Assembly (NCBI GenBank): GCA_900095095.1
Contig: FMBT01000305.1
Coordinates: forward strand, 62,001-126,000
Length of the DNA: 64,000 bases
Source: Fragilariopsis cylindrus CCMP1102
Lineage: Eukaryota > Bacillariophyta > Bacillariophyceae > Bacillariales > Bacillariaceae
Direction: 5' to 3'
The position numbers and the translations under genes were made by a program. The first letter of the stretch is position 1; every line of letters starts with the position of its first letter. Under the pieces are notes generated by a model. That model was not told where the DNA came from and did no database searches. It worked only from the letters and a program-made list of their open reading frames with translations. This document shows, piece by piece, positions 33,574-45,197 of the stretch.

Positions 33574-34933
33574 TTAGTCATACGCCACAGCATATCGTGG
33601 TTGTGTTGGAGGATAATAAACGCCTCCTGCTCCTCCTCTGGAATAATGATGCGGGTGATGAGGATGTTGTAGATGCTGCTGATAATGATGAGAAAGAGGC
33701 ATGGGTGGTCGTTGTTGTGCATGATGCATTCTATAATATCCTGCTCCTGCTGGAATTTGTGCTGTTGTTCTTGATCGATGATTGTGATAGGCCGCAGCCT
33801 TATACAATCCTCGAGGAGAAGGATCGGTGGCAGACTGTTGTCTCTGTTGTTGTTGAAACTGCTGATGCTGGATAAGGGGTTGTTGCTCGTTTTGATGATG
33901 AGAATTCTGCTGATGCTGCTGATGCTGTTGATGCTGATGTTGATGTAACTGCTTGGAGTGGGAATCATTAACTTCTTCTTCGCTTGATTGTGATGACGAT
34001 AAGTATGATGATGATGGTGTATGTTTGATATCATTAGTAGTACTTGCAGTAGCATTATTGACGCATTCGTCATCATCATCATCATGATCGTCACATTTTA
34101 ATGCTCTTGTTGTGGATGATACTAGATCCTTGGAACCTGATTTCAATGATAGCATTGCTGCTATCGCGAACGCCTCTTTTCTTGTACCAATGGTTCTTCT
34201 GATTTTTCATCCGAAAGAACCCTAACTAATGTTGTTGATGACGATGATGTGGTATGTTGTTCATTTCCAGTGGGTGAAGATAATGATGATGATGGTGGTG
34301 GTGTTGGTGATGTGCGAGTCGGTGAGACTGGCATCGAAGACTTTATTTCCACTGCTTCCGTGAATACTTCCAGTGATCGTGGAGGTGAAGATGGCTGTTG
34401 TCCCCTTGATCTGTTATGAGCATCCTCAAATGACTTTTGAGAATCAAAAGAAACACAATTGTAGATAGGACGATGATGTGTGTGTTCCGGAGAGGAAGAA
34501 ATTTTCTGTTGATGATTGGGATATCCTCTTCTAACCCACGACTCGTCTACCACCGGTGGTCCTGTCATCATCAGTGTCATCGAATGAGGATGATGTTGAA
34601 ATGGTGGAAATCGAGTCGACGACTGAGAACGATGGTGCGGAGGAAGAGTAGGTACATCATACACTATTAGCGACGAAGCTGGAATATTCATTCTTGTTGG
34701 TAGATCATGAGTATGAGTAGGTCGTTGCAGTTGTCGTACAACATCGACTTCACCACGCTTTTTATCTAACATGGCTTGACGTTTCCTTGCACGGCATCGT
34801 TGTTGCCTCAACGAGCAGCTGCACGTTTTCGTCCTAATCGCTCAGCAGGAGATGGTTTCGGAGATTCATTCTTGGTAGTAGTAGCAGTAGCAGTAGTAGT
34901 AGTTAGTAGTAGTGTAGTAGTCATCGTAACCAT
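33574..34933 (-). CDS. Basic-region (bZIP-like) protein with Gln/His-rich tail
   Basis: About 450 residues after repairing two single-base gaps (about 34811 and 34178). The start is the ATG at 34933, followed by a Thr/Leu/Ala run. Near residues 35-60 is a strongly basic stretch, GRKRAAARLRQQRCRARKR, resembling a bZIP basic region; the usual Asn is missing and there is no obvious leucine zipper after it. The middle is Ser/Pro/His-rich, then an acidic run (DDHDDDDDE), a Gln/His-rich domain and a Gly/Tyr-rich end (RGGAGGVYYPP). The first break (CGT TGA) interrupts the basic region itself, so an automatic caller would split the protein. A transcription-factor role is inference. Confidence 0.6.
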
Positions 34934-35547
34934 TGTCGTTCCTTTAATAATGTAACGGAGTTGGTATGTATAATGCAACAGTATTAGTTTTTGATAGCAT
35001 TAATTTATGAAAATAGCGTTACCGTAACCTATACCGTGACAAAAATTACATCCGTTTATAATTGTATATTTTTTCACATACCGATATGAAACAGATAGGC
35101 TCGCCCAATCGCATATTCTGCCTAAGTAATCATCATTTGTTGGTTATTACTGGTCACAGCCTTGTTAGGGGGTCTAGAGCAAATTTGTATAAAAGACAAT
35201 TTTTCATTCATATATTAGAAAGTGACACCTAATAATAATTGTTGGATAATTTTAGCTCCCGTAGCACCTTTAAAAACAAAGTTCATATTTAGTGTCGCTT
35301 TTTCTTACAATACCAGCCGTTACGAAAGAAAATGTGTCAATGGAATTTTTAAATGTATTGGCAGAAAAAACTAGGTCGTGCGTTAATACAATATGCTGAA
35401 GTAAAGAGTGTACGACATTACTGTACGACTAACTTTTTAGATTTTTTAGTACAGTATTCTTTCAATCTTTCAATTCATTCTAAACATTGTGGCATCCACC
35501 TCTTCGACGACTCATCACTCGCTCTTTCTATCTTCACTCAGATTCTC

Positions 35548-35578
<31 letters not shown>

Positions 35579-35604
35579 AACAGCAACAGCAACAGCAACA
35601 GCAA
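34934..35604. other. Divergent upstream region with CAACAG repeat
   Basis: About 0.67 kb. It includes a CAACAG/CAA hexanucleotide repeat at about 35548-35604, immediately before the ATG of the next gene. It could be 5' untranslated or, if the true start is upstream, a Gln/Thr-coding tract. Confidence 0.5.
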
Positions 35605-36363
35605 ATGAATAGAGTTTCCGTACAACAATACAGTTGTCGCATTGGATTTTTCCTTATTATCATGCTGGCATCATCGTTCTCATTAATTGTGTCAAGCTGA
35701 ATCATCAAAGTCCGCCTGACATAATATTATCGCTTTCGCAACAACAACAACAACAACAAGGGATTACTACGACGACTACTACTACTATATCGAATATAAA
35801 TCTACACAATAGTAATCGATATGATGATGTGACCTCCTCTCTAAAATCAAGTATACCACCATCGTCGTCGTGGTTATCATCGTTATTATCTTCTTTCAGT
35901 TCAAAGAGCAGGAAATCTACTATGATGACGATACAACACCATCATACTCACGACAGTAACTGGAAATAATGAAATACCTGTACAGCAATTACAAAGCAGC
36001 AGCATCTCAAACAAACCTCGACAACGACGACGACGACAACGCTTGTTATTAAGGGGTTCTTCTTCTTCTTCTTCAACGACGACGACGACGACATCGACGA
36101 CGAATGAGATACCATCATCAACAATAAGTGAAACAACTGATATAGATAATAAAAGAAGTAATAGAAGTATAAGAAAATTAGCTGGTGGTGGATATGCAAT
36201 GGATGATCCAGAAGCTATAGGTGGTATAATTCTACTTATTATTTTATTTCTTTTTTTAACCTGTTGTTGTCGAGGATTGCTTTGTGATATGCTTGCATGT
36301 GTATGCCTCTATGAGATATGTTGTGATAATACACCTGGAATTGGTGGATTTGAGTTGATGTAA
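35605..36363 (+). CDS. Signal peptide protein with C-terminal membrane helix and Cys-rich tail
   Basis: About 250 residues after frame repair. The ATG at 35605 opens a signal peptide (IGFFLIIMLASSFSLIV). The body is low complexity: Gln run, Thr run, Ser-rich, then Arg-rich (RQRRRRQR). The C-terminus has a strong membrane helix (GGIILLIILFLFL) followed by CCCRGLLCDMLACVCLYEICC, very rich in Cys, and ends GIGGFELM. Frame changes at about 35690 (one base) and 35895-35950 (probably two bases) are needed to join the parts. The Cys cluster next to the membrane suggests palmitoylation or a small metal or redox module, but nothing proves it. I have seen similar short membrane-Cys tails in diatom proteins; no function is known to me. 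Confidence 0.55.
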
Positions 36364-36559
36364 TATGATACAATGTAATACAATGTAATATAAAGAGAAT
36401 TGTAAATGTTAATGCAAATGTATATGTAAATGTAATGTAAACCAAGAGATAATATCATGTTAAATCTATCACCCCCTAGAATGAATAATGTACTGTATAC
36501 TGTGCCTATTATTATAGGAATGAGAATTCTGTAGGGAATAACTTTTTAAATTGAAGTAG

Positions 36560-36606
<47 letters not shown>

Positions 36607-37519
36607 GTACATTTAAGAAGCATATAATATATATCAGAGCAACCAATACACGTAAAGCCAATAGTATCTTTGATGCAGTCAGAATTCTACCTAGCCAGAA
36701 ATCTTCTTATAACTGTGATTTTCTTCCGCATTTATGTTTTGTTGTTGTGATGATTTGATATTTTACTTGTCATGTAGATTTGTGTTTTGTTGTTGGCGAT
36801 GATTTGATATATTTCTACTTGTTATGTATGGTCTAATAGAAGTATAAATAACTACTGTAGTTCTTTCTATTTTATCCAAATGTAGTAGATAAACATGCTT
36901 GGAGTGATTGTCATGTTCTAACAATCCCATCTCATATAGCTTAAGATACTGACACTGCAAGCACAAACATTACTAATTGTATGAACGAACATTGTTGTCA
37001 AATTTATTAAAAACCAAAACTGGAAGGAGAATAATATTATTATGATGGGGTAGTATATCTTTCTTATGTATGGTACATACGGTTAAATTAACAATGACGT
37101 ACCTAAGCAGAGACTCACTCAGAGTGTGGGTCGCATTTGGCATTTCGCGTCGCAAAAAATCAGGCAGGAGATATCCATCAAACTCAACCACAACCGACAC
37201 ATACATCAATCTAACAAATAATATTGATGGTTGGTAATCTTAGCTTTCTTTACTGAGAGATAAGTATCGAAATCACAGTCTCTCAAAATTCGCCACAGTG
37301 AGGTATAAGATATTAAATTATCGCCGTGAAGAGTATCATATTCGAATTCCTTATGTTGACAGTATTCATCAAGCTGCATTATTAAGATTTATTACGATAG
37401 AGAGACAAAAAAAAACAATTTTGACAAACAGCAACCGTCCATTTTGTTTTTCTCTCCCTTCGGTAGATTAAATATTCAAGTAAATTAATGATAATAATAA
37501 TAATAATAATAATAATAAT
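36364..37519. other. Intergenic, 1.1 kb, microsatellites
   Basis: It contains a GT then AT dinucleotide tract at about 36561-36604 and an (AAT)n tract at about 37488-37518 that abuts the next start codon. No gene supported. Confidence 0.6.
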
Positions 37520-39436
37520 ATGAATGATACGAATCAAGAAGCAGCAAGTCCGACTTTGATGGTATCGTCATCAGGAGGGGATGTTGTCAATAATGAAGTC
37601 TATCACGATGCTTCAAAAGAACGGAGGGGTATGTTGTATAGAGTTCTTGGAAACTTTTCTTGGATCACGACGTATCATCAACAATTAGCTACAACAAAAA
37701 GGGAAATAATAATACCAAGACAAACCAGAATAAAAAGAAGAATTCGAAGAAGATACTTAGCGATGATCATAACATTCTTTACTTATAGTAGTAATGATAA
37801 GTCTTCAGCCTTTTCATCAAAAGGTTTGTCTATACAACAACAACTGCGGATACCATCAACAAACACCGCAACAACAATAACAACAGCAACTGTTTCAAAA
37901 GGATTTTTTGGAAATAAATTCCCTTTTCCGGTTGTTGTAATGAATGCTCAAAGTAATGAAGACATCAGCAACAGCAACTCTGATGAAATTCCTCCTGACA
38001 ATCAGGAAGAAGAAGGTGAAAATAATAGTAGCAATAATACTAATAATAATAATGACCAGCAGCAGCATAAAGAAGAAATAAAGAATCTAGAAAAGATGTT
38101 TACGAAACGGATTACACGATTGGAAGATATCGTATCAAGGCAAGAGGTTGATATACATCGTCTTAAAAATACATGTGCCGAACTATCAGAAGTATCGGAA
38201 GCTTTCACACGCCTGCTTCAACTTTTACGTGAAGCTGGACTTGATGCAGATTCTATTGATAATTCAGGTGCAGGTGCAGATACAAATATAGAAGACAAAA
38301 AAAGTAGCTACAAAAATAACAATAGTGGTAGTAAATCAGATGGTTCGTTGGTGGGTAAAGTAATAGAATCTTACGATGATGCTATGATTTTTGGTACAGC
38401 ACCCTCATCAGTTATTGATGCTGCCGATGCAGCTGGTGCTGCCATACTTGCCGCGATGTTAGGTGGTAAACAACGGATGTTGATTGATGTTCGAGATGCT
38501 GAGTTAAGTAGTGATCCAGAAACACTTGTCCAATTCATTGAACTTGCTATCCTTCCTATTGCTGCCGGACTAGAAGGTCTTAAAAGTACTCGGAATAGAG
38601 TAAAGATAGTCTTCCCCAAGGTATCCCAGTTATTAGAATATAGACGGACGATGGCGCTGGCTGCTCCAGAAGTCGTGGCATTAAGTACTTTGGGGTTTGA
38701 CCCTGTAGAGAAAAGAGACAAGCTAGTGGTTATTGTTGCTCCTGAACCAGACGATGAGGAAGGTATTCAGGCAATAAAAGAGCTACTAACTCCGTCAGAA
38801 GACGGAGTGCATCCAATTCAAAAACCAGTTGTTATTTTGAATTACCATATGCTACCTTTCACGGGTGCAGATCTTGAGTTTGAAACGGTATACCATTTAC
38901 GATTGCTTGCGGTACAGTATATGGCGGATAGCAAAGCTGAAGAATTCCTCGAACAACAGTTAGTGGAAGATGGAAATTCGACGGAATATAAAGACTATGA
39001 AAAAGATGATACGGATACAGACACGGATAATACGGATGCGGATGATGTAGTCGAAGAAGAAAGCTATGCTGATGACGAAGCATTAGAGAGTGCAATGAAG
39101 CATGCACATGAAGTAGGGGCCAACGAAGGGATTACACGAGCTATGGTGATTCGGGCATATCCACGACCTTGGCATGTTTTCGTCGACTTATCTCCAGATA
39201 CCGATTCCGACTTCGAGGTTGCTGCGACCTTCGACAAAGAACCTACGATGGACCAAGTCAATTTAGCAATCATAGAATGCTTGGAAGGGAGTGAACGGGA
39301 AGATGAGATTGTTGCAAAACAAATGCAGCAAGCTCTCGAAGATGGTCAACTTAACCAAGTTTCCGGTATGATAAGTGATACATTAAGTGTATTCGACGTC
39401 GACGATGATGATATATCTTTGGATGACGGACGATGA
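37520..39436 (+). CDS. DUF1995 protein, LPA3-like, probably plastid
   Basis: 638 residues. The C-terminal two thirds match the DUF1995 family (plant LPA3, needed for photosystem II assembly): AAILAAMLGGKQRMLIDV near 310, FVIFPK-type strands, VVILNYHMLPF and the signature RAYPRPWHVFVDL. The N-terminus is odd. A basic stretch (RIKRRIRRRYLAM) precedes a hydrophobic segment and KSSAFSSKG, resembling the diatom ASAF plastid-import motif, but it sits about 95 residues in. Initiation at the in-frame ATG 37763 would place a bipartite leader at the very N-terminus. The region between is Asn/Ser/Gln-rich, with a coiled coil near 190-235. The acidic end may extend to 39491 (...EEDSV) if bases are missing near 39433. 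Confidence 0.75.
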   Translation: MNDTNQEAASPTLMVSSSGGDVVNNEVYHDASKERRGMLYRVLGNFSWITTYHQQLATTKREIIIPRQTRIKRRIRRRYLAMIITFFTYSSNDKSSAFSSKGLSIQQQLRIPSTNTATTITTATVSKGFFGNKFPFPVVVMNAQSNEDISNSNSDEIPPDNQEEEGENNSSNNTNNNNDQQQHKEEIKNLEKMFTKRITRLEDIVSRQEVDIHRLKNTCAELSEVSEAFTRLLQLLREAGLDADSIDNSGAGADTNIEDKKSSYKNNNSGSKSDGSLVGKVIESYDDAMIFGTAPSSVIDAADAAGAAILAAMLGGKQRMLIDVRDAELSSDPETLVQFIELAILPIAAGLEGLKSTRNRVKIVFPKVSQLLEYRRTMALAAPEVVALSTLGFDPVEKRDKLVVIVAPEPDDEEGIQAIKELLTPSEDGVHPIQKPVVILNYHMLPFTGADLEFETVYHLRLLAVQYMADSKAEEFLEQQLVEDGNSTEYKDYEKDDTDTDTDNTDADDVVEEESYADDEALESAMKHAHEVGANEGITRAMVIRAYPRPWHVFVDLSPDTDSDFEVAATFDKEPTMDQVNLAIIECLEGSEREDEIVAKQMQQALEDGQLNQVSGMISDTLSVFDVDDDDISLDDGR

Positions 39437-39590
39437 TGATGATGACAATGAAGAAGATGATTTCGATATGTATGAAGAAGATAGTGTCTAAGTCCAAAAT
39501 GATAAGATTCTAATCAAGCTTTTTCCGATTGAAATTAATATATATATATATATGTATAGTCTAGCCTAGTGCTGTATACTTGTGCTCTCT

Positions 39591-41139
39591 TTAATGGTGT
39601 GTACCCTCCAAACACTTTACCTTCTCCAACAAGTTTGTAATGGTTTTCTGTGCATCTGTTAGTTCTCTTTCCAGTTCTTGCTTTTTTTCCAAGGCTGTCG
39701 TCATAGTCGTCGCCATTTGATTTTGGAGAGTATAAGCCATATATCGATTCTCGTCGTTCAGCCTTTTGTTCTCATTTCGAAGTGACCGCATCTGCAATGG
39801 GGAGTAGGAAACAACATTATCAGACATACGCAAGCTAATGAATTGACAACATTACAAAATTATGACTCGAAAGTTAACAAAGATACTTTCGTACTTACCT
39901 CTTCAAAAACATTTCGAAAGGGAGAAATTCTTTGTTCGTAATCAGAGAGGCTGACACGGTCCAAAATTTTATTCTGTCTGCCGAAATATAATCTAGCTGC
40001 TCCTGCTTAGACTTTTTCCTTCGTCACAACTCTGGGGGCTCTCTAACAAAGTAAAGGTCAGGGCTGGCTTGTCTTCAATATATTTGATAAATGACTCCTC
40101 GTGTTGTTAGATTTTATTCGATCCAAATCAACTTCTACATTGACTAAAGGCAAAGAACAACAGGAAGATATTCTCCTTCCTTTCCCTCCTTTTATTGAAA
40201 TAGAGCTACCAATATTATTTGGACAGTCATTAGTTTCATCGAAATCAATATACGATTCTCTACATCTCTCATCGTATGCTTCATCGTATGTTTCTGTCCA
40301 TTGCGAGATTTTTTCGACCTCTAAAGAAGAACTATTGGTTTTCTTCTCTATATGAACTTCCGTAGTTGAACTAGGAAGTCGTCGGCTGTCCAATGTAGGG
40401 GGTTTCTTCTGAATGAATTCTGGCGATGAATTGTCCCATCGGTGAAAGCCGTGTTCTATTATATCATTGGTAGACTGGAAACCATTATGATCCCCATGAC
40501 GACATGTATTTGCGTTACTTTGTGAATGCAATGGTGATAGATAGAACTCCATTCTAGGGTTTAAATTTCCATCCTGAGTATTCAATGCTTGGAAAATGTC
40601 TGGTCTATCTCGTAAAGGTTTCCGACGAGGCCGTTGAAAGTTGATAAATGATTTTTCTTTTTTCAACCTATCGTCGGTAAGAAAGGTACCAAATTTTCCT
40701 CGATTTTTGCATGGCCCTGTTCCTCAGCTGGATTTCTGAAATTTGGTCAATAATATCAACTCCTGGGTGTATCTCTTTCCTTTCATCTTCATTCTGCGTA
40801 GTTTTTGATAATCCCTTTGAACGAGTCGACATCGCGCCATTATCATTCGGTAAAATAACGATGACGACGACGACGACGACGACGACAGAGATGATTGAAT
40901 CGAACATGTTAGTGGAGAAATTATCGTTCCAGATGGAGAAGAAAATTCGATTATTTGTTTTGTTCATTTTTGCTACACATGATTGAAGGGGGAGTTGCTA
41001 TTTCACGTGGCGAAGCAACGTCGTCACTGCACGATAATTCTGATATCGCCGATAGATTTTCTCGCCTTTTTCTACTCTTCCGTCGATCCATATTAACTAT
41101 TCCCCTTCCTCTGTTCGTACTGTTTATTTCGGTAGCCAT
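39591..41139 (-). CDS. Coiled-coil protein of unknown function (fragmented reading)
   Basis: The last two exons are clear: an exon ending at 39899 and 39591-39791, joined by a GTAAGT..CAG intron (39792-39898). Together they read SDYEQRISPFRNVFEE then MRSLRNENKRLNDENRYM, a coiled coil that ends in LLEKVKCLEGTHH. Upstream, open frames at 40058-40666 (basic start RPRRKPLRDRPD) and 40668-40967, and a basic N-terminus from the ATG at 41139, are probably parts of the same gene broken by missing bases (near 39965, 40675 and in the GTC repeat near 40865-40885). No domain is recognised. Boundaries of the N-terminal part are uncertain. Confidence 0.45.
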
Positions 41140-41400
41140 GATGATAAATAGATATCTATGTCGAAGACAAATTTGACCACGAGAGAAGAGCACAACACAC
41201 ACCAACATCAAACATCGACAAACAAAATGGCTGTTGTTCAAAATTCAAAATGTACACGTTTTCAGGTTTTGTATGTGCATCGGATCAGCGGATTTGGGAC
41301 TAAATCATGTCCCCTGATCTGAGGGACAAGAAGAAGAAATAGCAAAACATATAGTATCAATAAGAGGGTGGGTGGAAGACAAAAAAGTAACATGACTATT

Positions 41401-42193
41401 ATGAAATCAACAGAATCACTCGCAAGGTCCGCCCATTCTTACCAACCAACGATGAAAACCAAAACAAACAAATCCTCCATAATTGAAACATATTGCCTCC
41501 AGAGCTACTGGTGTCGGTTGCCATGTGGCTGGATGTGAACGGCTATGTAAAGTTTCAACACTCCAACCAACAGATTTGCAAGATTCTGAAGGATGCAGAG
41601 ACGACCTACATTCGACAGCTGACATTGCAAGAAATGTCCATACTCTTCCACAACTGTTTTTATTTCTAGAATTAAAAGGTGCAGGATTTCTGAAAGAAAA
41701 TCGACTCGGATTTGACTATGCCAGCACCGAAATTGCAATCGATGATGATGAAGACGAAAATGATGACATGAGTGATGAAAATAGTGTCGAAAGGGCGAGG
41801 CGTACGCCAAGCGTCAGAGGTTCTCTACAGCGTGTAAACATGATACGCCGTTGGATGACCAAATTCCCGAGCATGACAGTTCGACTAGATTCTCATAGTG
41901 GAATCATCGCCCCGTCTGAAATCGCCGAAGCCTTCTCGAGAACACGAGGAATGGCGGTCCGCTCTGCGCTACAAAGTGGTTTGGATGAAAATAAACGGAG
42001 CGAAATTGATATTCGTGACCGCATCAGTGTACATCCCTGGGGCCGACGTGTGGCACTCTTAGTGGCTGCCGAACCGAGTCATCCTTTTCGAGACTTGGCC
42101 AGGTGTGGGAAGGGATGGGTCCAAATTTGTGTAGAACTGGACGGTATGCACGTGCCCCCTGATCCTTTCTTTGACAGTGATTTGAATGTATGA
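41401..42193 (+). CDS. Conserved-looking protein of unknown function
   Basis: A 236-codon frame runs to 42193, but it has no ATG near its beginning. The nearest plausible start is the ATG at 41401 in another frame, which would need two added bases near 41480-41545. The part from about 41660 has clear coding character: an acidic loop (DDDEDENDDMSDEN), then a basic helix with WMTKFPSMTVRLDSH, SEIAEAFSRTRGMAVR and WVQICVELDGMHVPPDPF. I do not recognise a family. It is divergent from the coiled-coil gene. Confidence 0.45.
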
Positions 42194-42565
42194 CTAATGG
42201 AATCTTGATTCGAAGACAGTGAGACAAATTCAATACGTGAGACGTGAGATTGTCATTTCTCTTTCAACAGTTCAACAAGTTCATCCTTTCAGCCTGCCCA
42301 GTGTATGAACTATATAGATTAAAAAAATACGTTTGTTTCATCAATGATGAGTTTTAATTTAATTATAATCTAATAATTTTGAAATTACAGTTGTGTACAT
42401 CTACATTTTTTGTTACTCTCTTAGAGCGTTCTTCACATTTATATACTTGTATAAAAATTTGTCTTGCTGGTGTCATTACATACAATCACAATTGTATGCA
42501 ATATAGTGACGATATTACTATTACAACATCGAACCAATCAATTAAGATGGATCATGAAATATTGT
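42194..42565. other. Short convergent intergenic region
   Basis: About 370 bases, AT-rich, between two convergent 3' ends. Nothing else seen. Confidence 0.6.
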
Positions 42566-43777
42566 TTAATCGGAAAGGTTGATGGATGCTCGGTCAAGCT
42601 TGGTCTTTAAGTAGTAAACGTATGCAGCCAAGAGTACGAATGCAACAACGAAGATACCAATAAAGATAGAGGAAGTCTTATTAGCCTTTGATCCAACTTG
42701 AGTGATGATACCATCTTTACGGACGACCTTGATTCCGGAAATATAATTACATGCGTTGTTGTTAGCTTCGTATAAGTATCCGGAATCTTCAAGGCCTTGT
42801 TCGCATTTTCCTGCAGCTTGGTAGATTTCTTCACACATTTCAATGACTTGATCTTCATCTTCGTTGTCATTTCCATCTTCGTTGTACTCTTCAGGTTCTT
42901 TGCATGAGATACAGTCCATGGAGATAAGACTTGTTTCGGCATAAGGGAGTGCTTGTCCTGCGGACAAGTAGCTGTAGGCTTCTGCACCACCTTCCTCGTC
43001 GGCGAAACTTGAGCATGTATCATCCGTGAAAAGACCTAAGTAGATAGCTCCTCCTTGTTCGGCACAGTATGGTCCAATGAAGTATTCCATTTCTCCATCG
43101 TCATCGGCAAGACGACGACGATCACCGTTGTTGAATTCGGCCTGTTGACATTCAACGTAGTCAGCAAGGTCGAATTCGTCTTCTTCCTCTTCGTCATCAT
43201 TGTATGGGTTTTTGGCATCACAAGTGTCCTCGATACCATGTTCGACGTAACATTCCCATTCACAGATTTCTTCATCGAAGTCATCACCCTTGTCATCACC
43301 ATCCTCACAGTCACAAAGGACTTGTGCGGTGTACTCACAACGGTATTCGTTGTAGTTTTCTAATGCTGTGTAGTACGATTCAAGAAATGTGTTCATGTCG
43401 ATGATGTAATCACCGTAGGTAGAATCACATCCACCGGCCTTATCAGTACTGCATGAGTTGGCTGGACACAGACGGAATCGAATCAAACGCTTTGTTTCGA
43501 TACGGACATCTTCTTCACCGTCCGCCTCCTCATTCCATTGACTAACATGGTGACATCCTTGGAACTTGATTGAGAAGTTCGATACCCATGAGAAGTCGAT
43601 TTCTTCATCTTCCTCTAAGGCACGAGTTGCCTTACTGATAAGGCTTAATCCCAAAGGTGAACCAGCATTGATGTTATCAAGACTTGGTTTCTTCATGGCT
43701 TTACTCTTGGGTACTCCAAAAATAGGAAGGGTGGCCGATGCTACACCGAATGTGAGGAAATTTAACAGAAGTTTCAT
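42566..43777 (-). CDS. Acidic Cys-rich type I membrane protein (FRLCP family), copy 1
   Basis: Intact 403-residue frame. Signal peptide (LLLNFLTFGVASA), acidic Cys-rich ectodomain, one membrane helix near 368-390 (SIFIGIFVVAFVLLAAYVYY) and a short basic tail. Diagnostic strings: IKFQGCHHVSQW, IRFRLCPANSC, YGDYIIDMNTFLE, a Cys pair-rich block, GPYCAEQGGAIYLGLFTD and EMCEEIYQAAGKCE. All recur in the divergent copy at 45198. RRRLADDDGE near residue 222 looks like an RXL processing site, as in diatom silica-cell-wall proteins. I know this only as a family found in diatoms and relatives; molecular function unknown. A secretory-pathway, cell-surface or silica-vesicle location is inferred from the topology. 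Confidence 0.8.
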   Translation of the reverse strand: MKLLLNFLTFGVASATLPIFGVPKSKAMKKPSLDNINAGSPLGLSLISKATRALEEDEEIDFSWVSNFSIKFQGCHHVSQWNEEADGEEDVRIETKRLIRFRLCPANSCSTDKAGGCDSTYGDYIIDMNTFLESYYTALENYNEYRCEYTAQVLCDCEDGDDKGDDFDEEICEWECYVEHGIEDTCDAKNPYNDDEEEEDEFDLADYVECQQAEFNNGDRRRLADDDGEMEYFIGPYCAEQGGAIYLGLFTDDTCSSFADEEGGAEAYSYLSAGQALPYAETSLISMDCISCKEPEEYNEDGNDNEDEDQVIEMCEEIYQAAGKCEQGLEDSGYLYEANNNACNYISGIKVVRKDGIITQVGSKANKTSSIFIGIFVVAFVLLAAYVYYLKTKLDRASINLSD

Positions 43778-45197
43778 TTTTTTGTTTTTTTGTAAATTAA
43801 TCTATGAAATAGTAGTAAATGTTCGGATTTTTTTTGATGACAAAGAAAAAGTAAACGAAAATGTTAGAAAACTATTTTGAACGTAAATGAGAAAAATTGA
43901 TAATATATAATTTGATCGAGAGCTCGAAGAAACAGCCCGATGAAGCTCCGTATTTTAAATCAAATATAATATATTCCTCGACGTTGTTGCGTATGGTTCT
44001 AATTCGTCAGTAAATACTACTACATGTGCTAGTACTATCGGTATTAGCTATTTCGCTATAATAAAAAGACCAGGAAATATACATAGTCACAAAAAGCATT
44101 CCCATTTTTTGAGAAGGACTCGCCACACTCCCATCTCGGCATGTAGACGTATGTATCATTGCTTGCTTACCTTTTTCTTCTCCTTCTTCTTCTTCTTAAG
44201 ATGTGTAGTCGGTCACTTTATATTTTAACAAAAAAAATACTCTTGTTGTTGTTAGTTTGTGGTAATACTGTAGCGAAGATGCGATCAAATAGAGGAGTAG
44301 AGAATTAACCACTAATTTTTCCGTCTCATTAAATTGAAATATTTCGATCCGTTACTCGACAGGTACATCATTGGAGTTTATTGGAGCGAGTCGTTGAGCG
44401 TTCAACGTTTTGAGTATCGCATATCCGGCCACCTTATAATCGCCATAGAAGAAATTTTGCACGTGTCAAGATTATATCGCTGCACGAATTGGATTTGTTT
44501 TTCGCGTGGTATCGCTAGTTTTGCAGTTTTATATAAATATCACCTGTATATGTTAATGTTCAGTTAAGTAAATGCGTTCCATTCCGAGCCTCGCAAAAAG
44601 AGATACACGTTGTGAGGAGTGCTCGTGCAATATGAGAATTCTATTTTACAACTCTCTCGATCAAAACACCTTTCTCTCCATCAAACGTTCCACAATAAAA
44701 AATATACAATTACAACTAAGTTTCAATCTTTATTGTACACGTAGTATTAGAACAAAGACTAAGGTGAGTTAGGAAAAATGATAGCATCCCATGATGTACT
44801 TGTATTGGAAATGGTCATGACAAACTATCTTCTGTAGATTAAAATGAAAGTAGTACGAACGGCTATATTAAGAGCCAAAGACAATTAGAGCCGTTGAGAC
44901 AGTAATAAAGAAAGACCCGCACCTTCAAAAATCGAACGCGATGTTAGTTCGACTTTACTTAGATTTGTGTTGTGTCAAAGAAAGTCAACGTTACTACCAT
45001 ACTGTGTTGTTCAAGTCTTTACCTACATTGTTATGTTGATATTTACCTTTTATACTTAAAACTCACAAGCTGCGTTTACTACCCCATCACTCATCTCAAC
45101 TCTACTCAATTTACTTTATTTTTAATCGATAATTTTCGGGGAATCGTAGTTTTCATTTAGCACAAAAAAAATTCAAAAAACAATCTATATCATCAAT
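43778..45197. other. Divergent upstream region of the FRLCP pair, 1.4 kb
   Basis: Shared promoter space of the two paralogues. Short open frames at 44334-44772 have no coding signature. No gene supported. Confidence 0.55.

Noticed and set aside
35548-35604. CAACAG repeat considered as a CRISPR-like or structured repeat array
   Set aside because: Simple hexanucleotide microsatellite with no spacers, in a eukaryotic genome.
41139-41241. Upstream ATG giving a signal-peptide-like extension to the coiled-coil gene
   Set aside because: The extension (LMLVCVVLFSRG) does not fit a protein with a coiled coil and basic N-terminus; the ATG at 41139 seems more natural, though this is not certain.
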